Shown: positions 1-7,718 of the stretch, piece by piece
Layout of the letters: every line of letters starts with the position of its first letter
How positions within the stretch are numbered: position 1 is the first letter of the stretch
Assembly (NCBI RefSeq): GCF_016907925.1
Contig: NZ_JAFBCZ010000046.1
Location: 1-32,366, forward strand
DNA: 32,366 nt
Source: Herpetosiphon giganteus
GTDB taxonomy: Bacteria > Chloroflexota > Chloroflexia > Chloroflexales > Herpetosiphonaceae
Reading direction: 5' to 3'
Notes under the pieces: model-generated
What the model was told of the DNA's origin: nothing
What the model saw: the letters and a program-made list of their open reading frames with translations, nothing else
The model's database searches: none
Made by a program: the position numbers and the translations under genes

Positions 1-41
1 ATAATTTAACCCTTACTTTAGCATGATGCTCTTTGTTAGGG

Positions 42-92
42 GAGCGTGGTGTTGTATAGTATTCAGACTGGGTAGTATACAACACCACGCTC
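42..92. repeat. Perfect inverted repeat / long hairpin
   Basis: Two perfectly complementary 17-bp arms (42-58 and 76-92) are separated by a 17-nt loop. The hairpin lies about 30 bp beyond the stop codon of the small minus-strand reading frame ending at 122, so it could end transcription from the right. No T-run follows the stem on either strand, so a small repeat element is also possible. Confidence 0.6.
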
Positions 93-121
93 ATCATCAA
101 TAATTCATGAAGTATTCTACA

Positions 122-328
122 TTACTGCGGCACGCGAACCCCACCTCCTAAGTTTCGAAGATACAAACGAAGATCAGCTGCAAGCATATCAAGTTGCGTC
201 ATGATTTGAATAGCTGACCAACCTTCTGTTTTTGCTAATTTATCAAGTGTATTTAGTTTTCCTTCAACCATTTTAGTATAAGCATCGTGATTAGTATTAT
301 GCAATGGTAGTTGATCGTTAATACTTTT
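122..328 (-). pseudogene. Possible C-terminal fragment of a small hypothetical protein
   Basis: A minus-strand frame ends at 122 and is open back to the transposon junction near 329. The residues that lie outside the transposon are of ordinary composition (a helix-prone stretch with MVEGKLNTLDKLAK, ending NLGGGVRVPQ). No family is recognised. An internal ATG, 49 codons before the stop, could be a start, but I see no convincing ribosome binding site. It may be the 3' end of a gene cut by the insertion block, or chance. Joining the two flanks at the shared 12-bp repeat gives a frame that stays open for only about 15 further codons, so a long interrupted gene is not supported. Confidence 0.25.
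317..328 (+). repeat. 12-bp direct repeat, left copy (possible target duplication)
   Basis: GTTAATACTTTT occurs here, two bases before the transposon terminal repeat, and again at 11056-11067 just after the Tn3 transposase gene. The block between them is entirely mobile DNA. The pair may be a target-site duplication, although 12 bp is longer than the 5 bp usual for Tn3-family elements. Confidence 0.45.
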
Positions 329-329
329 A

Positions 330-354
330 GGAGAGCACAAAAAAGTCGGGGGCA
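330..354 (+). repeat. Terminal inverted repeat, left end of ISKra4/resolvase element
   Basis: This 25-bp sequence (core AAAAAGTCGGGGGCA) matches the reverse complement of 4848-4872 at 23 of 25 positions. A third, more diverged copy lies at 24573-24597. It directly precedes the 3' end of the resolvase gene, as the diverged copy also does, so it is a true element end rather than a chance repeat. Confidence 0.75.
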
Positions 355-360
355 TGCGCT

Positions 361-935
361 TCAGGCGTTGGTGGTTGCCGCTGCGGACGCATCGGCGAGA
401 TATTTGTACAGCGTCGGCTTTGAAATCCCCAGCATCCGGCAGATCTGCGCGATCGTGTGCTGCTTTTCATCATACAGTTTTACGGCCAACGCCTGCTGAT
501 CGGCGGACAGCGCTTTCGGTCGCCCACCCTTCCGTCCTCGCGCACGGGCCGCCTGCAAACCCGCGTGGGTGCGTTCGCGAATGAGCATCCGCTCAAATTC
601 CGCCAGTGCCCCAAAGATATGGAAAATCAGTTTCCCCGCACTGGAGGTCGTATCGATCGATTCATGCAGGCTTTTCAGCCCGATCTCCTTACGCTCCAGT
701 AGCGTGATGATGTGATCAAATCTTTGAGGGAGCGGCTCAGCCGATCCAAGCGCCACACCACCACGATGTCACCCGCTCGCGCATAGTCCAGCAAGCGCTG
801 GAAGCCACTCCGGTCAGCGGTTGCACCACTGCCGTGATCGGCAAAGATCTGCTCGCATCCGGCCTGCTGCAAGGCATCATGTTGCAGATGCAGGTGCTGG
901 TCGTCGGTGGAAACACGGGCATAGCCAAGCTGCAT
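361..935 (-). pseudogene. Serine recombinase (resolvase/invertase family), frameshifted
   Basis: Two overlapping frames together make one small resolvase. The N-terminal part (start ATG at 935) has MQLGYARVST with the catalytic serine, then VVVWRLDRLSRSLKDLI. The C-terminal part continues TLLERKEIGLKSL, then the FERMLIRERT segment and a helix-turn-helix ending ISKPTLYKYLADAS. The frame breaks near 704-711, where an 8-bp segment GTGATGAT is followed by GTGATCAA; deleting eight bases restores a continuous protein of about 188 residues, normal for this family. Its job would have been to resolve transposition cointegrates. As it stands it should be inactive unless translation shifts frame. A degenerate copy of its 3' end lies at 24503-24597. 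Confidence 0.85.
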
Positions 936-1121
936 GGGTGCGCTCCTTCTGGTCAAGAATCTCATTGTTGCCGGTGGTATCTTAACAAAGATAGCTTGAC
1001 CGCGTTTCATGCCCGTCTGACAGCCCATGGCACCACTGTTTCGCGCAACCCCCACCATGGGCAACCAAACGACCGTTTTCTTGCCCCCCGTCCTCGCCGT
1101 GAAAACCCAGCCGGAGGTGCC

Positions 1122-1823
1122 ATGACCCTTGCTGCATCGACACCACTGATCTATCACCTCAAAATCGTGTTGCGGGATATCACGCCGCAGGTGTGGCGAC
1201 GAGTCCAGGTTGCCGCAATCACCACCATTGCTGATCTCCATGCCATTCTCCAAATTGCGATGGGCTGGGAGGATGCCCACCTCCATCAATTGCTGATCTA
1301 TGGCAAGGCCTATGGAGTCTATCACGATGGCGGTTTTTCCTTTGCTGACGATCCCGACCAGGTGCGGCTTGCCGATTTTCGGTTGCGGGTTGGTGAGCGC
1401 TTCCGCTACGACTACGATATGGGCGACTTCTGGCAGCACGATATCTGGATTGAACAGATTCGTCCCGCACTACCACACCGCGTGTATCCCCACTGTCACG
1501 CGGGCTCAGGGGCATGTCCACCCGAAGATTGTGGTGGCCCCCCGGGCTACCGAGCGCTTCTCCGGGAACGAACGTCGTGGGACAGCCTTGATCCGCTCCA
1601 CGCTGCCATGCAGCTGATCATCGAACGGGTCCAGACATTCGCGGCGGGCGGGCCACGCCCAACGATTGATGATGACGATTTTATGGATGCGCTTGATCAC
1701 CTCGACGACTGGGAGGCATGGATTCCCATCGCCTTCGATCGACGGGCAGTGAATCAGGCCTTTCACGCGCTGGGGAGGAACCCACATGCAGATAACGATC
1801 ACCATCCAGATTCAGGCCGATGA
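1122..1823 (+). CDS. Plasmid pRiA4b ORF-3-like family protein
   Basis: A 233-residue protein starting at an ATG preceded by a GGAGG ribosome site (1113-1117). It shows the family pattern: an N-terminal segment YHLKIVLRDITPQVWRRVQV, then a helix with LHAILQIAMGWEDAHLHQL, a central YDYDMGDFWQHDIWIE, and a cysteine-containing PPEDCGGPPGYR. Proteins of this family are common on plasmids and beside transposases, and their biochemical role is not established. It overlaps the downstream transposase by 38 bp, so the two are probably co-translated, and it lies inside the same terminal repeats. I therefore read it as a passenger or accessory gene of the ISKra4-type element. Confidence 0.85.
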   Translation: MTLAASTPLIYHLKIVLRDITPQVWRRVQVAAITTIADLHAILQIAMGWEDAHLHQLLIYGKAYGVYHDGGFSFADDPDQVRLADFRLRVGERFRYDYDMGDFWQHDIWIEQIRPALPHRVYPHCHAGSGACPPEDCGGPPGYRALLRERTSWDSLDPLHAAMQLIIERVQTFAAGGPRPTIDDDDFMDALDHLDDWEAWIPIAFDRRAVNQAFHALGRNPHADNDHHPDSGR

Positions 1824-3213
1824 TGACACCCACCACCAGCACGTACTGACCACCCTTGCGCGGGAATCAACGAGCATCGAGACGCTTGGCTTAACCCTCG
1901 CCGAGAGCAAACAGCTCTTGCAGCAGACCCAACAAGCGCTGGTCACCCACCAAGTAACCGCCTACCTCGCGCAGCACCGGCCCTGTCCTACCTGTGCCAC
2001 GCCACGCCGGATAAAACAGCAGACCACCGCCCCGTTCCGGACGCTCTTTGGCCGCGTTGCGGTCGCAAACCCCCGCTGGTATCAGTGTGCCTGTCAGCTG
2101 CACGCGACCGAAACCAAAACCGTGCGTCCCCTCGCCCAGTTGCTCCCTGAGCGGGTCAGTCCCGAATTGCGCTATCTTGAGACGAAATGGGCCAGCCTCA
2201 TGGCCTATGGCCTCGCGACACGGCTCATCCACGAGGTGTTGCCCATCGATGCGACGCACAATGCAACGACGGTGCGCAATCATCTGCTCCACGATGCCCA
2301 GCGGCTTGAACAGCAGCTCGGTGATGATCGGGTGATGGTGTGGGATACCTGCCAAGCCGAGCGTGATCGCTTGCCCATGCCTGATGGGCCGCTGTCGGTC
2401 GGACTCGACGGGGCGATTCTTCGCGCACGACGCGGCAGTTGTGGTGCACAGACGGCCAATCTGTTTGAGGTTATTGCGGGCAAAAGCATCCTCGCCTTTC
2501 GTCGGGATGCGCCGGAGGGCATGCCGCCAACCAGTAAATGTTTCGCCTTGGTGCAGCGGTATGATCGCAAGCCCCGACGGCGACTGTTTGACCTGCTCCG
2601 ATCCCAAGGCATGCAAGCCAATCAGCAGGTGACCTTCTTCACGGATGGCGGTGATACCGTCCGCCGCCTGCCTGATGACCTGTACCCGCAGGCCGAGCAC
2701 GTGTTGGATTGGTTTCATCTCACGATGCGGCTAACGGTTCTCCAGCAGTGCGCTCGCGGGCTTCCCGTCCGTCCGGACTACCCACCTTGGGATGGACCGT
2801 CACTGGCAGACAGCATCGACCGGATCAAACACCACCTCTGGCATGGCAATACGGCCAGCGCGTTGGAGGCCGTGGACACGCTTGCCGAATGGTTAGATGG
2901 TTGGGATGACGATGACGATGGGGCGATCACCATCCAGCCGGGGAGCGTGGCAGCGGCAACGATGGGGCGGTATGTCCACGACCTGAGCACCTCCATTGAC
3001 CACAACAGCGGGTCAATTATCAATTATGGGGAGCGTTATCGGCAGGGCGAGCGGATTAGTACCAGCTTTGTCGAGTCAACGGTGAATTATGTGGTCAGCA
3101 AACGCATGGTCAAGAAACAACAAATGCAGTGGACACCGAAAGGAGCACATCTGCTGCTCCAAGTGCGAACCCAGGTGCTCAATGGCGATTGGGAGGCGAC
3201 CTGTACTGTTTAG
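1786..3213 (+). CDS. ISKra4-family transposase, C-terminus replaced by an IS481-like insertion
   Basis: A DDE transposase of about 475 residues as read. A zinc-binding region CPTCATPRR...CAC lies near residues 65-105. The RNase H-like core includes GLDGAILRARR (Asp208), FFTDGGDTVRRLP (Asp287), LDWFHLTMR (Asp308) and TSFVESTVNYVVSKRM (Glu430), all typical of the ISKra4 group. An ATG at 1786 with GGGGAGGA upstream is the likely start. The apparent stop TAG at 3211-3213 lies within the terminal repeat of the inserted IS481-like element (from 3207), so the last three residues are foreign. The displaced tail is found at 4769-4847. Loss of about 26 C-terminal residues may or may not abolish activity. 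Confidence 0.88.
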   Translation: MQITITIQIQADDDTHHQHVLTTLARESTSIETLGLTLAESKQLLQQTQQALVTHQVTAYLAQHRPCPTCATPRRIKQQTTAPFRTLFGRVAVANPRWYQCACQLHATETKTVRPLAQLLPERVSPELRYLETKWASLMAYGLATRLIHEVLPIDATHNATTVRNHLLHDAQRLEQQLGDDRVMVWDTCQAERDRLPMPDGPLSVGLDGAILRARRGSCGAQTANLFEVIAGKSILAFRRDAPEGMPPTSKCFALVQRYDRKPRRRLFDLLRSQGMQANQQVTFFTDGGDTVRRLPDDLYPQAEHVLDWFHLTMRLTVLQQCARGLPVRPDYPPWDGPSLADSIDRIKHHLWHGNTASALEAVDTLAEWLDGWDDDDDGAITIQPGSVAAATMGRYVHDLSTSIDHNSGSIINYGERYRQGERISTSFVESTVNYVVSKRMVKKQQMQWTPKGAHLLLQVRTQVLNGDWEATCTV

Positions 3214-3255
3214 CAAGGTCGTCACCCGATTCATTCACCTCGTGCATGCCCCTTG
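3207..3255 (+). repeat. Left 49-bp terminal inverted repeat of IS481-like element
   Basis: Begins TGTTTAG and ends CATGCCCCTTG. It matches the reverse complement of 4720-4768 with only a few mismatches in the middle. The TGT...ACA termini are usual for IS481/IS3-related elements. Confidence 0.85.
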
Positions 3256-3349
3256 ACCCCATGTGCTGAATCCTGCGGTTACCCACGCCGCAACGCCGCT
3301 CCCACAGACGGTGAGCGGCAATCAGGAGCGCTGTGGTTATCCCAAATCC

Positions 3350-4654
3350 TTACCGACGATGACGACGCTGGCGATCGCGAATACGCGCATCCTCACCCCG
3401 TGCCGCAGCACACAACTGGTCGATGAACTGCTCGAACGGAAGGTCGGTCGTGATCAGATTGCGGAGGCGGCGACGGCGGTATTCGTGTTCCGCGTGGTAC
3501 ACCACCAGTTCCTGCGTTGGAGCATCCATCCGCACCACCACCTCCTGTCCCGCTAGCGTCCGACTGACGTAGTAGTCATTGCCCCCAACCGTGATGCTTC
3601 CTCGGGTTGAGACGCGCCGCACCCAGGTTTTTCCATGCAGCTGCACAACCCAGCGATTGGGATCAAGCGTGGCGGGAACCTGCGGCCACGCGGGTGGGTC
3701 AGGATACACCACCGCTGGTGGCTGGTTCTGGCAGGCACGGCCCTGATGGGGGCGTTCATCGCAATACCATGGTTCCCACGCATCGATCGCGGCCTGCGCA
3801 TCGGGAATGATGGTGGGCCACGCAGGCCGTAAACATTCGGTTTTGAGCGTCGCATGAAACCGTTCAACCGAGGGCTTTAAGTCGGGACGGCCCGGGGGAC
3901 AACAATCCACGGTCGTGCCAAGGCACAGCCACAAGCGTTCCCATGGCGAGGGGAAATCATCCATCTGCTGTGCGCCGACAAAGCGCGGGTCACGGTCATA
4001 GCGGACCAGCGGCGGAATGCCGTGGCGGAGCACGACTGCGGCACTCACCCGAATCGCCCGCTCCATCGAAAAAGCGCCATCCGCGATCATTGCCAGTGGT
4101 CGCGCCGTGCCCACATCGATCCAGTTGAAGACTTCGCCAGCGTGCTGGCGTTTGCCGTCGGGATCAGGGATGATTGAGGGAATATCGGTGAAATCGAGTT
4201 CGAGTTCCGTCCACGGCGCAGGCGGCTGGAGGGGTTGGCGTTGGCGGCGGGGCGGGGTGTGAATGCGTTGATGCTGGCGCAGAATCTTCCAAATGGTCGC
4301 GGTTGATCGGGGCAGCGGATCGTCGGTGCGCTCCGGATCGTGCTGGAGATAATAGGCAATGGTTTTGGGGCCAACGGTGCGGTGAAACTGGTCGGGGAGG
4401 GTATCGCGGAAGTGGAGAATGCGGGCAACAACGTGTGGTGTGGGAGCCGGCGGTGGGTGGTGACGCGCGGACGAACGCGAGCGGCAGGCGACCAGCGGGT
4501 CAGGATGGGGTGGCGATCCAATGCGGGATTTCCATTTGGCAACCCAGCGGCGACACCGCCCGATGGCGGCGGCATGCTCCGCATTGGTAGCGGATGGAAA
4601 CGCGTGCAAACGGTCATACAACGTCAGCCGATCGGCAAACGCAGCGGCAGTCAT
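3350..4654 (-). CDS. IS481-like DDE (rve integrase core) transposase
   Basis: A protein of 434 residues when started at ATG 4654 (MTAAAFADRL); longer upstream starts would run into the terminal repeat. An N-terminal DNA-binding region is followed by an integrase catalytic core with ELDFTDIPS (Asp154/157), VRYDRDPRF (Asp220/222) and LKPSVERFHATLKTE (Glu264). The C-terminal part has RGSITVGGNDYYVSRTLAGQ, a beta-rich segment common in IS481 and IS21-like transposases. The core is intact, with no stop or frameshift, so this may be the most recently active element in the block. It is transcribed against the ISKra4-type gene it interrupts. Confidence 0.87.
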   Translation of the reverse strand: MTAAAFADRLTLYDRLHAFPSATNAEHAAAIGRCRRWVAKWKSRIGSPPHPDPLVACRSRSSARHHPPPAPTPHVVARILHFRDTLPDQFHRTVGPKTIAYYLQHDPERTDDPLPRSTATIWKILRQHQRIHTPPRRQRQPLQPPAPWTELELDFTDIPSIIPDPDGKRQHAGEVFNWIDVGTARPLAMIADGAFSMERAIRVSAAVVLRHGIPPLVRYDRDPRFVGAQQMDDFPSPWERLWLCLGTTVDCCPPGRPDLKPSVERFHATLKTECLRPAWPTIIPDAQAAIDAWEPWYCDERPHQGRACQNQPPAVVYPDPPAWPQVPATLDPNRWVVQLHGKTWVRRVSTRGSITVGGNDYYVSRTLAGQEVVVRMDAPTQELVVYHAEHEYRRRRLRNLITTDLPFEQFIDQLCAAARGEDARIRDRQRRHRR

Positions 4655-4719
4655 AGCAAGCCTCCAAGCGAGCGAATGAATGATATGACCGGCATCGTAC
4701 CGCGTGGCATCTCGTGCGG

Positions 4720-4768
4720 CAAGGGGCATGCACGAGGTAGGAAAACTGGGTGACGACCTCACTAAACA
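4720..4768 (-). repeat. Right 49-bp terminal inverted repeat of IS481-like element
   Basis: Inverted partner of 3207-3255, ending ...CTAAACA at the outer edge. The sequence just inside holds the start of the transposase gene. Confidence 0.85.
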
Positions 4769-4847
4769 GCACACGACCGTTCGCGGGTGGTATGCGGGTT
4801 TCCGATCTGAGCCGTTGATTCCGCCAGTGCTGCCGATATCGGGCTAG
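4769..4847 (+). pseudogene. Displaced 3' end of the ISKra4-type transposase
   Basis: If the IS481-like element is removed exactly at 3207-4768, the reading frame of the ISKra4-type transposase continues here for 26 codons. It includes RGWYAGFR and stops at TAG 4845-4847, one base before the right terminal repeat of the outer element. A C-terminal WYPGF-like motif is common in ISKra4 transposases, which supports this assignment. Confidence 0.65.
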
Positions 4848-4872
4848 TGCCCCCGACTTTTTACTGCTCTCC
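4848..4872 (-). repeat. Terminal inverted repeat, right end of ISKra4/resolvase element
   Basis: Matches 330-354 in inverted orientation at 23 of 25 positions, and follows directly on the reconstructed stop codon of the ISKra4-type transposase. Confidence 0.75.
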
Positions 4873-5030
4873 GAGCAGGGCCTTTTCCACCGCTCATACC
4901 GGCATCCCTCCGATCCACCACACCACACCGCCAACAATCACGATGACCGACCCAATGATGATCCTCCGCAGTACGCCTCCCCTCCGGTCTTTCCTGATCA
5001 TCGCCGTCTGACGCATCCTGTCTTCTTGAT

Positions 5031-5071
5031 TTGACTCTCCTCTTCCGGTATTATATCATCACATAGTGATG
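5031..5071 (+). promoter_or_regulatory. Promoter with overlapping ArsR-family operator
   Basis: A -35 box TTGACT (5031-5036) and a -10 box TATCAT (5054-5059) are spaced by 17 nt. The palindrome CATCAC-ATA-GTGATG (5057-5071) covers the -10 end and lies about 25 bp before the repressor start. This arrangement is expected for a self-repressing ArsR/SmtB promoter, where binding without metal would block RNA polymerase. Confidence 0.7.
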
Positions 5072-5094
5072 TAATGATACATGAGGTCTTGCAT

Positions 5095-5445
5095 ATGCTC
5101 TCCCGTACTCCTCCGCTCCAGCCAGCGGATCTGAAGGCGAAACTCTTCCGTGGCTTTGCCGATCCCTCACGCCTCCGGGTCTTGGAAGCGTTGCGCGCCG
5201 GGCCGCTGACCGTGTCGGCCATTGTGGACGCGACCGGCTTGAGCCAGCCGAATGTCTCCAACCACCTCAGCTGCCTCCACGATTGCGGCTTGGTCGCCCG
5301 CGAACAGCAGGGGCGCTTCGTCTCCTACCAACTCAGCGATCCGCGCGTTGCGGAGTTGATGACCCTGGTTGATACCCTGCTCGCGGATGTGGCGCATGGT
5401 GTCTATGCCTGCACGCGCTATAGCCGTGCTACGGAGGAGCAATGA
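5095..5445 (+). CDS. ArsR/SmtB-family metal-sensing repressor, CmtR-like
   Basis: A 116-residue winged-helix repressor: a DPSRLRVLEAL helix, then a recognition helix LSQPNVSNHLSCLHDCGLV, then the wing GRFVSYQLSD. Two cysteines in the recognition helix region (Cys60, Cys64) and one near the C-terminus (Cys106) match the spacing of the Cd/Pb ligands of Mycobacterium CmtR (Cys57, Cys61, Cys102), and the classic ELCVCDL motif of other sensors is absent. It is therefore likely to sense Cd(II) or Pb(II) and derepress its own operon. ATG 5095 is chosen because the alternative ATG at 5074 lies only 2 bp past the operator; both are in frame. The metal ATPase follows directly. Confidence 0.88.
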   Translation: MLSRTPPLQPADLKAKLFRGFADPSRLRVLEALRAGPLTVSAIVDATGLSQPNVSNHLSCLHDCGLVAREQQGRFVSYQLSDPRVAELMTLVDTLLADVAHGVYACTRYSRATEEQ

Positions 5446-5488
5446 CAACCCTTCAGACTACGGAGGAGCAATGACAACCCTTCAGACA
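5431..5488 (+). repeat. 29-bp tandem duplication at the repressor-ATPase junction
   Basis: A 28-bp identical stretch occurs twice with period 29 (5431-5458 and 5460-5487). It contains the GGAGGAG ribosome site, the ATG and the first codons of the ATPase. The first ATG (5442) opens a frame of only ten codons; the second (5471) starts the real gene. Confidence 0.85.
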
Positions 5489-7684
5489 ATCACGCTGCCG
5501 GTTCAGGGTATGGATTGTACCACCTGTGCGCAGCACATCGAGCGCGATCTCAGCCTGCTGCCCGGTGTTCAGCACGCGCAGGTGTTGCTGAGTGCGGAAA
5601 AAGCCACGGTGCAGTTCGATAGCACCCAGCTTGATCGGGCCACGCTGGTTCGCCGGATCGAACAAAGCGGCTATCGCGTACCCAGTGCATCCGATGCCGC
5701 GCCCGCAGCCGCCGATCTCGGCACCCTCTCCTCGTCGATCATTGTGGTCTTTGGGCTGATCTTCCTCGCGGTGATCGGCCTCGTCATCCTCGGCGAACAG
5801 TTTGGCTGGCTGGATGCGCTGACCACCGTGGTGCCTTGGCCGATCGGCTTGGCCCTCGTGCTGGTCGGCGGCTTTCCGATTTTCCGCAGCGTCATTCGCT
5901 CGGCCCTGAAGGGCACCGTCATTTCCCACACGCTGATGTCGGTCGGCGTGGTGGCCGCGCTGGTCATCGGTGAGTGGCCGACCGCCGTGCTGGTCGTGCT
6001 GTTTATGCGCACCGGCGAGTACGCCGAACGCTTTACCACCGAACGAGCGCGCCGGGCGGTCAAGGATCTCACTGCCATGGCCCCCAAAACTGCCCGGGTC
6101 GAGCGGAATGGCCACGCGATGACGATCCCGCTCGATGCGGTGTTGGTCGGTGATGTGGTCATCGTGCGGCCGGGCGACGCGATTCCGGTCGATGGTACCG
6201 TCGTCAGCGGTCGGGCCACCGTCAACCAGGCCGCGATCACCGGCGAGTCAATGCCGGTCGAGGTCGGACCCGATCAGACCGTGTTTGCCGCGACCCTCGC
6301 CGCCGCCGGTAGTCTGCGGGTGCAGGCCACTGCGGTCGGCGCCGACTCAACCTTCGGCAAGGTGATTGCCCTCGTGGAAGAAGCCGAGGCCCATCGCGCC
6401 GATGTCCAGCGGATTGGCGATACCTTCTCGGCGTATTACCTGCCCGTGGTGGCCGGCATCGCTATCCTGACCTTTCTGCTTCGCCACGATCCGCTGGCGA
6501 CGGCAGCGGTCTTGCTGGTGGCCTGTTCCTGTTCCTTTGCCTTGGCCACCCCGATCGCCATGCTGGCCTCGATTGGCGCGGCTGCCAAGCAGGGCATGCT
6601 GATCAAAGGCGGTAAATACATCGAGGCGTTGGCTCAGGCCGATGTCCTTCTCGTCGATAAGACTGGCACGCTGACCGTCGGCCGGCCAACCGTCACCGCG
6701 ATCGTTCCGCTGGATACCACACCAGCGGCCGAGGTCTTGGCTATGGCCGCCGCCGCCGAGCGCGATTCAGAGCATCCCTTGGCGGCCGCCATCCGCCAGG
6801 CGGCCCAACGCCGCCGGCTGCCCGTGCAGGCGCCCGAATCATTCACCGCCGTCCCCGGCCATGGCATTCGCGCCCAGATCGGGGCTGACACCATCATGGT
6901 GGGCAACCAGCGGATGGTGGGCGACGGCGCTGCGCATCCGGAGGGCGACCGACTCGAAGCCGCTGGCAATACCGTGGTGGCGGTGGCCCGCAACGGGGCG
7001 GTGATCGGGTTGATCGCGCTCGCTGATACCGTGCGGCCGGAGATCACCGACGCACTCGCAGCAATCCGCGCCCAAGGGATTGGCACGATTGAGATGCTGA
7101 CCGGCGATAACGCGCGGGTGGCGGCGGCGCTGGCCAGCCAAGTCGGGATCAGCTATCGTGCCAATTTGCTGCCGGAGGATAAAATCGCGGTGGTGCGGGA
7201 CTACCAGTCCAAGGGCCATCGGGTGGTCATGATTGGCGATGGTGTCAATGATGCTCCCGCGCTGGCGCAAGCGCACGTTGGGATTGCGATGGGGGTCGTT
7301 GGCACAGATGTCGCGTTGGAGGCCGCCCATATTGCCCTGATGCGTGATGACTGGATGCTGGTGCCAGCGGTGCTGGCGGTCGCCAAACGCACCATGCAGG
7401 TGGTCAAAGGCAACATCGCCTTTACCGCCATGTACAATCTGGTCGGCCTGACCCTGGCGGCCCTAGGCGTACTCCCGCCCGTGTTCGCCGCAGCGGCGCA
7501 GTCGCTGCCGGATCTGGGTATTATGGCGAATTCAGCGCGGCTCCTCCGCCTACGCGGGATACCCAAACGCCGCGCGACGACGATCCCCGTGGCCGAGCGT
7601 GCAGCGGACTCGTGTACCGATGGGTGTTGCACACTGGCCGAGCCTGCGACCGCGATCATCCCGCTCCAAGACCGGCGGCTCTAA
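5471..7684 (+). CDS. Heavy-metal-translocating P1B-type ATPase (probable Cd/Zn/Pb exporter)
   Basis: A 737-residue inner-membrane pump. An N-terminal HMA domain carries GMDCTTC (Cys16, Cys19). Transmembrane segments follow, then the actuator loop with ITGES, the phosphorylation motif DKTGT (Asp396), SEHPLA, MLTGDN and the hinge MIGDGVNDAP. The membrane motif is CSC (352-354) instead of the usual CPC or SPC, with serine in place of the conserved proline. The last transmembrane segment has LPDLGIMANSARLL, where an Asp resembles Zn/Cd pumps, and the C-terminal tail has a cysteine cluster SCTDGCC. The start at 5471 is the second copy of a duplicated start region. Co-transcription with the CmtR-like repressor points to Cd/Pb/Zn detoxification; exact metal preference cannot be read from sequence. 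Confidence 0.9.
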   Translation: MTTLQTITLPVQGMDCTTCAQHIERDLSLLPGVQHAQVLLSAEKATVQFDSTQLDRATLVRRIEQSGYRVPSASDAAPAAADLGTLSSSIIVVFGLIFLAVIGLVILGEQFGWLDALTTVVPWPIGLALVLVGGFPIFRSVIRSALKGTVISHTLMSVGVVAALVIGEWPTAVLVVLFMRTGEYAERFTTERARRAVKDLTAMAPKTARVERNGHAMTIPLDAVLVGDVVIVRPGDAIPVDGTVVSGRATVNQAAITGESMPVEVGPDQTVFAATLAAAGSLRVQATAVGADSTFGKVIALVEEAEAHRADVQRIGDTFSAYYLPVVAGIAILTFLLRHDPLATAAVLLVACSCSFALATPIAMLASIGAAAKQGMLIKGGKYIEALAQADVLLVDKTGTLTVGRPTVTAIVPLDTTPAAEVLAMAAAAERDSEHPLAAAIRQAAQRRRLPVQAPESFTAVPGHGIRAQIGADTIMVGNQRMVGDGAAHPEGDRLEAAGNTVVAVARNGAVIGLIALADTVRPEITDALAAIRAQGIGTIEMLTGDNARVAAALASQVGISYRANLLPEDKIAVVRDYQSKGHRVVMIGDGVNDAPALAQAHVGIAMGVVGTDVALEAAHIALMRDDWMLVPAVLAVAKRTMQVVKGNIAFTAMYNLVGLTLAALGVLPPVFAAAAQSLPDLGIMANSARLLRLRGIPKRRATTIPVAERAADSCTDGCCTLAEPATAIIPLQDRRL

Positions 7685-7718
7685 CGGTATGACGGACTCC
7701 GCGTGCGCCACGAGCGTG

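Larger units (their letters stand above)
3207..4768 (-). mobile_element. IS481-like insertion sequence (1562 bp)
   Basis: A complete-looking element: 49-bp terminal inverted repeats at 3207-3255 and 4720-4768 enclose one minus-strand integrase-core transposase. It is inserted near the 3' end of the ISKra4-type transposase gene, whose remaining codons continue in frame at 4769. No clear target duplication is visible (GTAC on the left against GCAC on the right). Confidence 0.85.
330..4872. mobile_element. ISKra4-type transposon with resolvase and pRiA4b ORF-3-like passenger, interrupted by an IS481-like element
   Basis: Bounded by the 25-bp inverted repeats, the unit holds a broken serine resolvase, a pRiA4b ORF-3-like gene and an ISKra4-family DDE transposase whose natural stop codon sits directly beside the right repeat. 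Removing the 1562-bp IS481-like insertion leaves about 2.98 kb. The second, truncated copy of the resolvase end plus repeat at 24503-24597 shows that resolvase and repeat travel together. No matching short target duplication is visible immediately outside the two repeats. The borders are seen in the sequence; that the ISKra4 enzyme moves the whole unit is inference. Confidence 0.65.

Noticed and set aside
675-1439. Long minus-strand frame read as one 254-residue protein
   Set aside because: Only its C-terminal part (from 935) is the resolvase N-terminus; the upstream part overlaps the pRiA4b ORF-3-like gene antisense.
1891-2718. Long antisense frame within the ISKra4 transposase
   Set aside because: Shadow of a GC-rich gene; the plus-strand protein has clear family motifs.
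4873-5030. Possible Tn3 left inverted repeat before the metal-resistance operon
   Set aside because: No GGGG-start repeat pairing with 11030-11055 could be found; the 4848-4872 repeat faces the wrong way for this unit.
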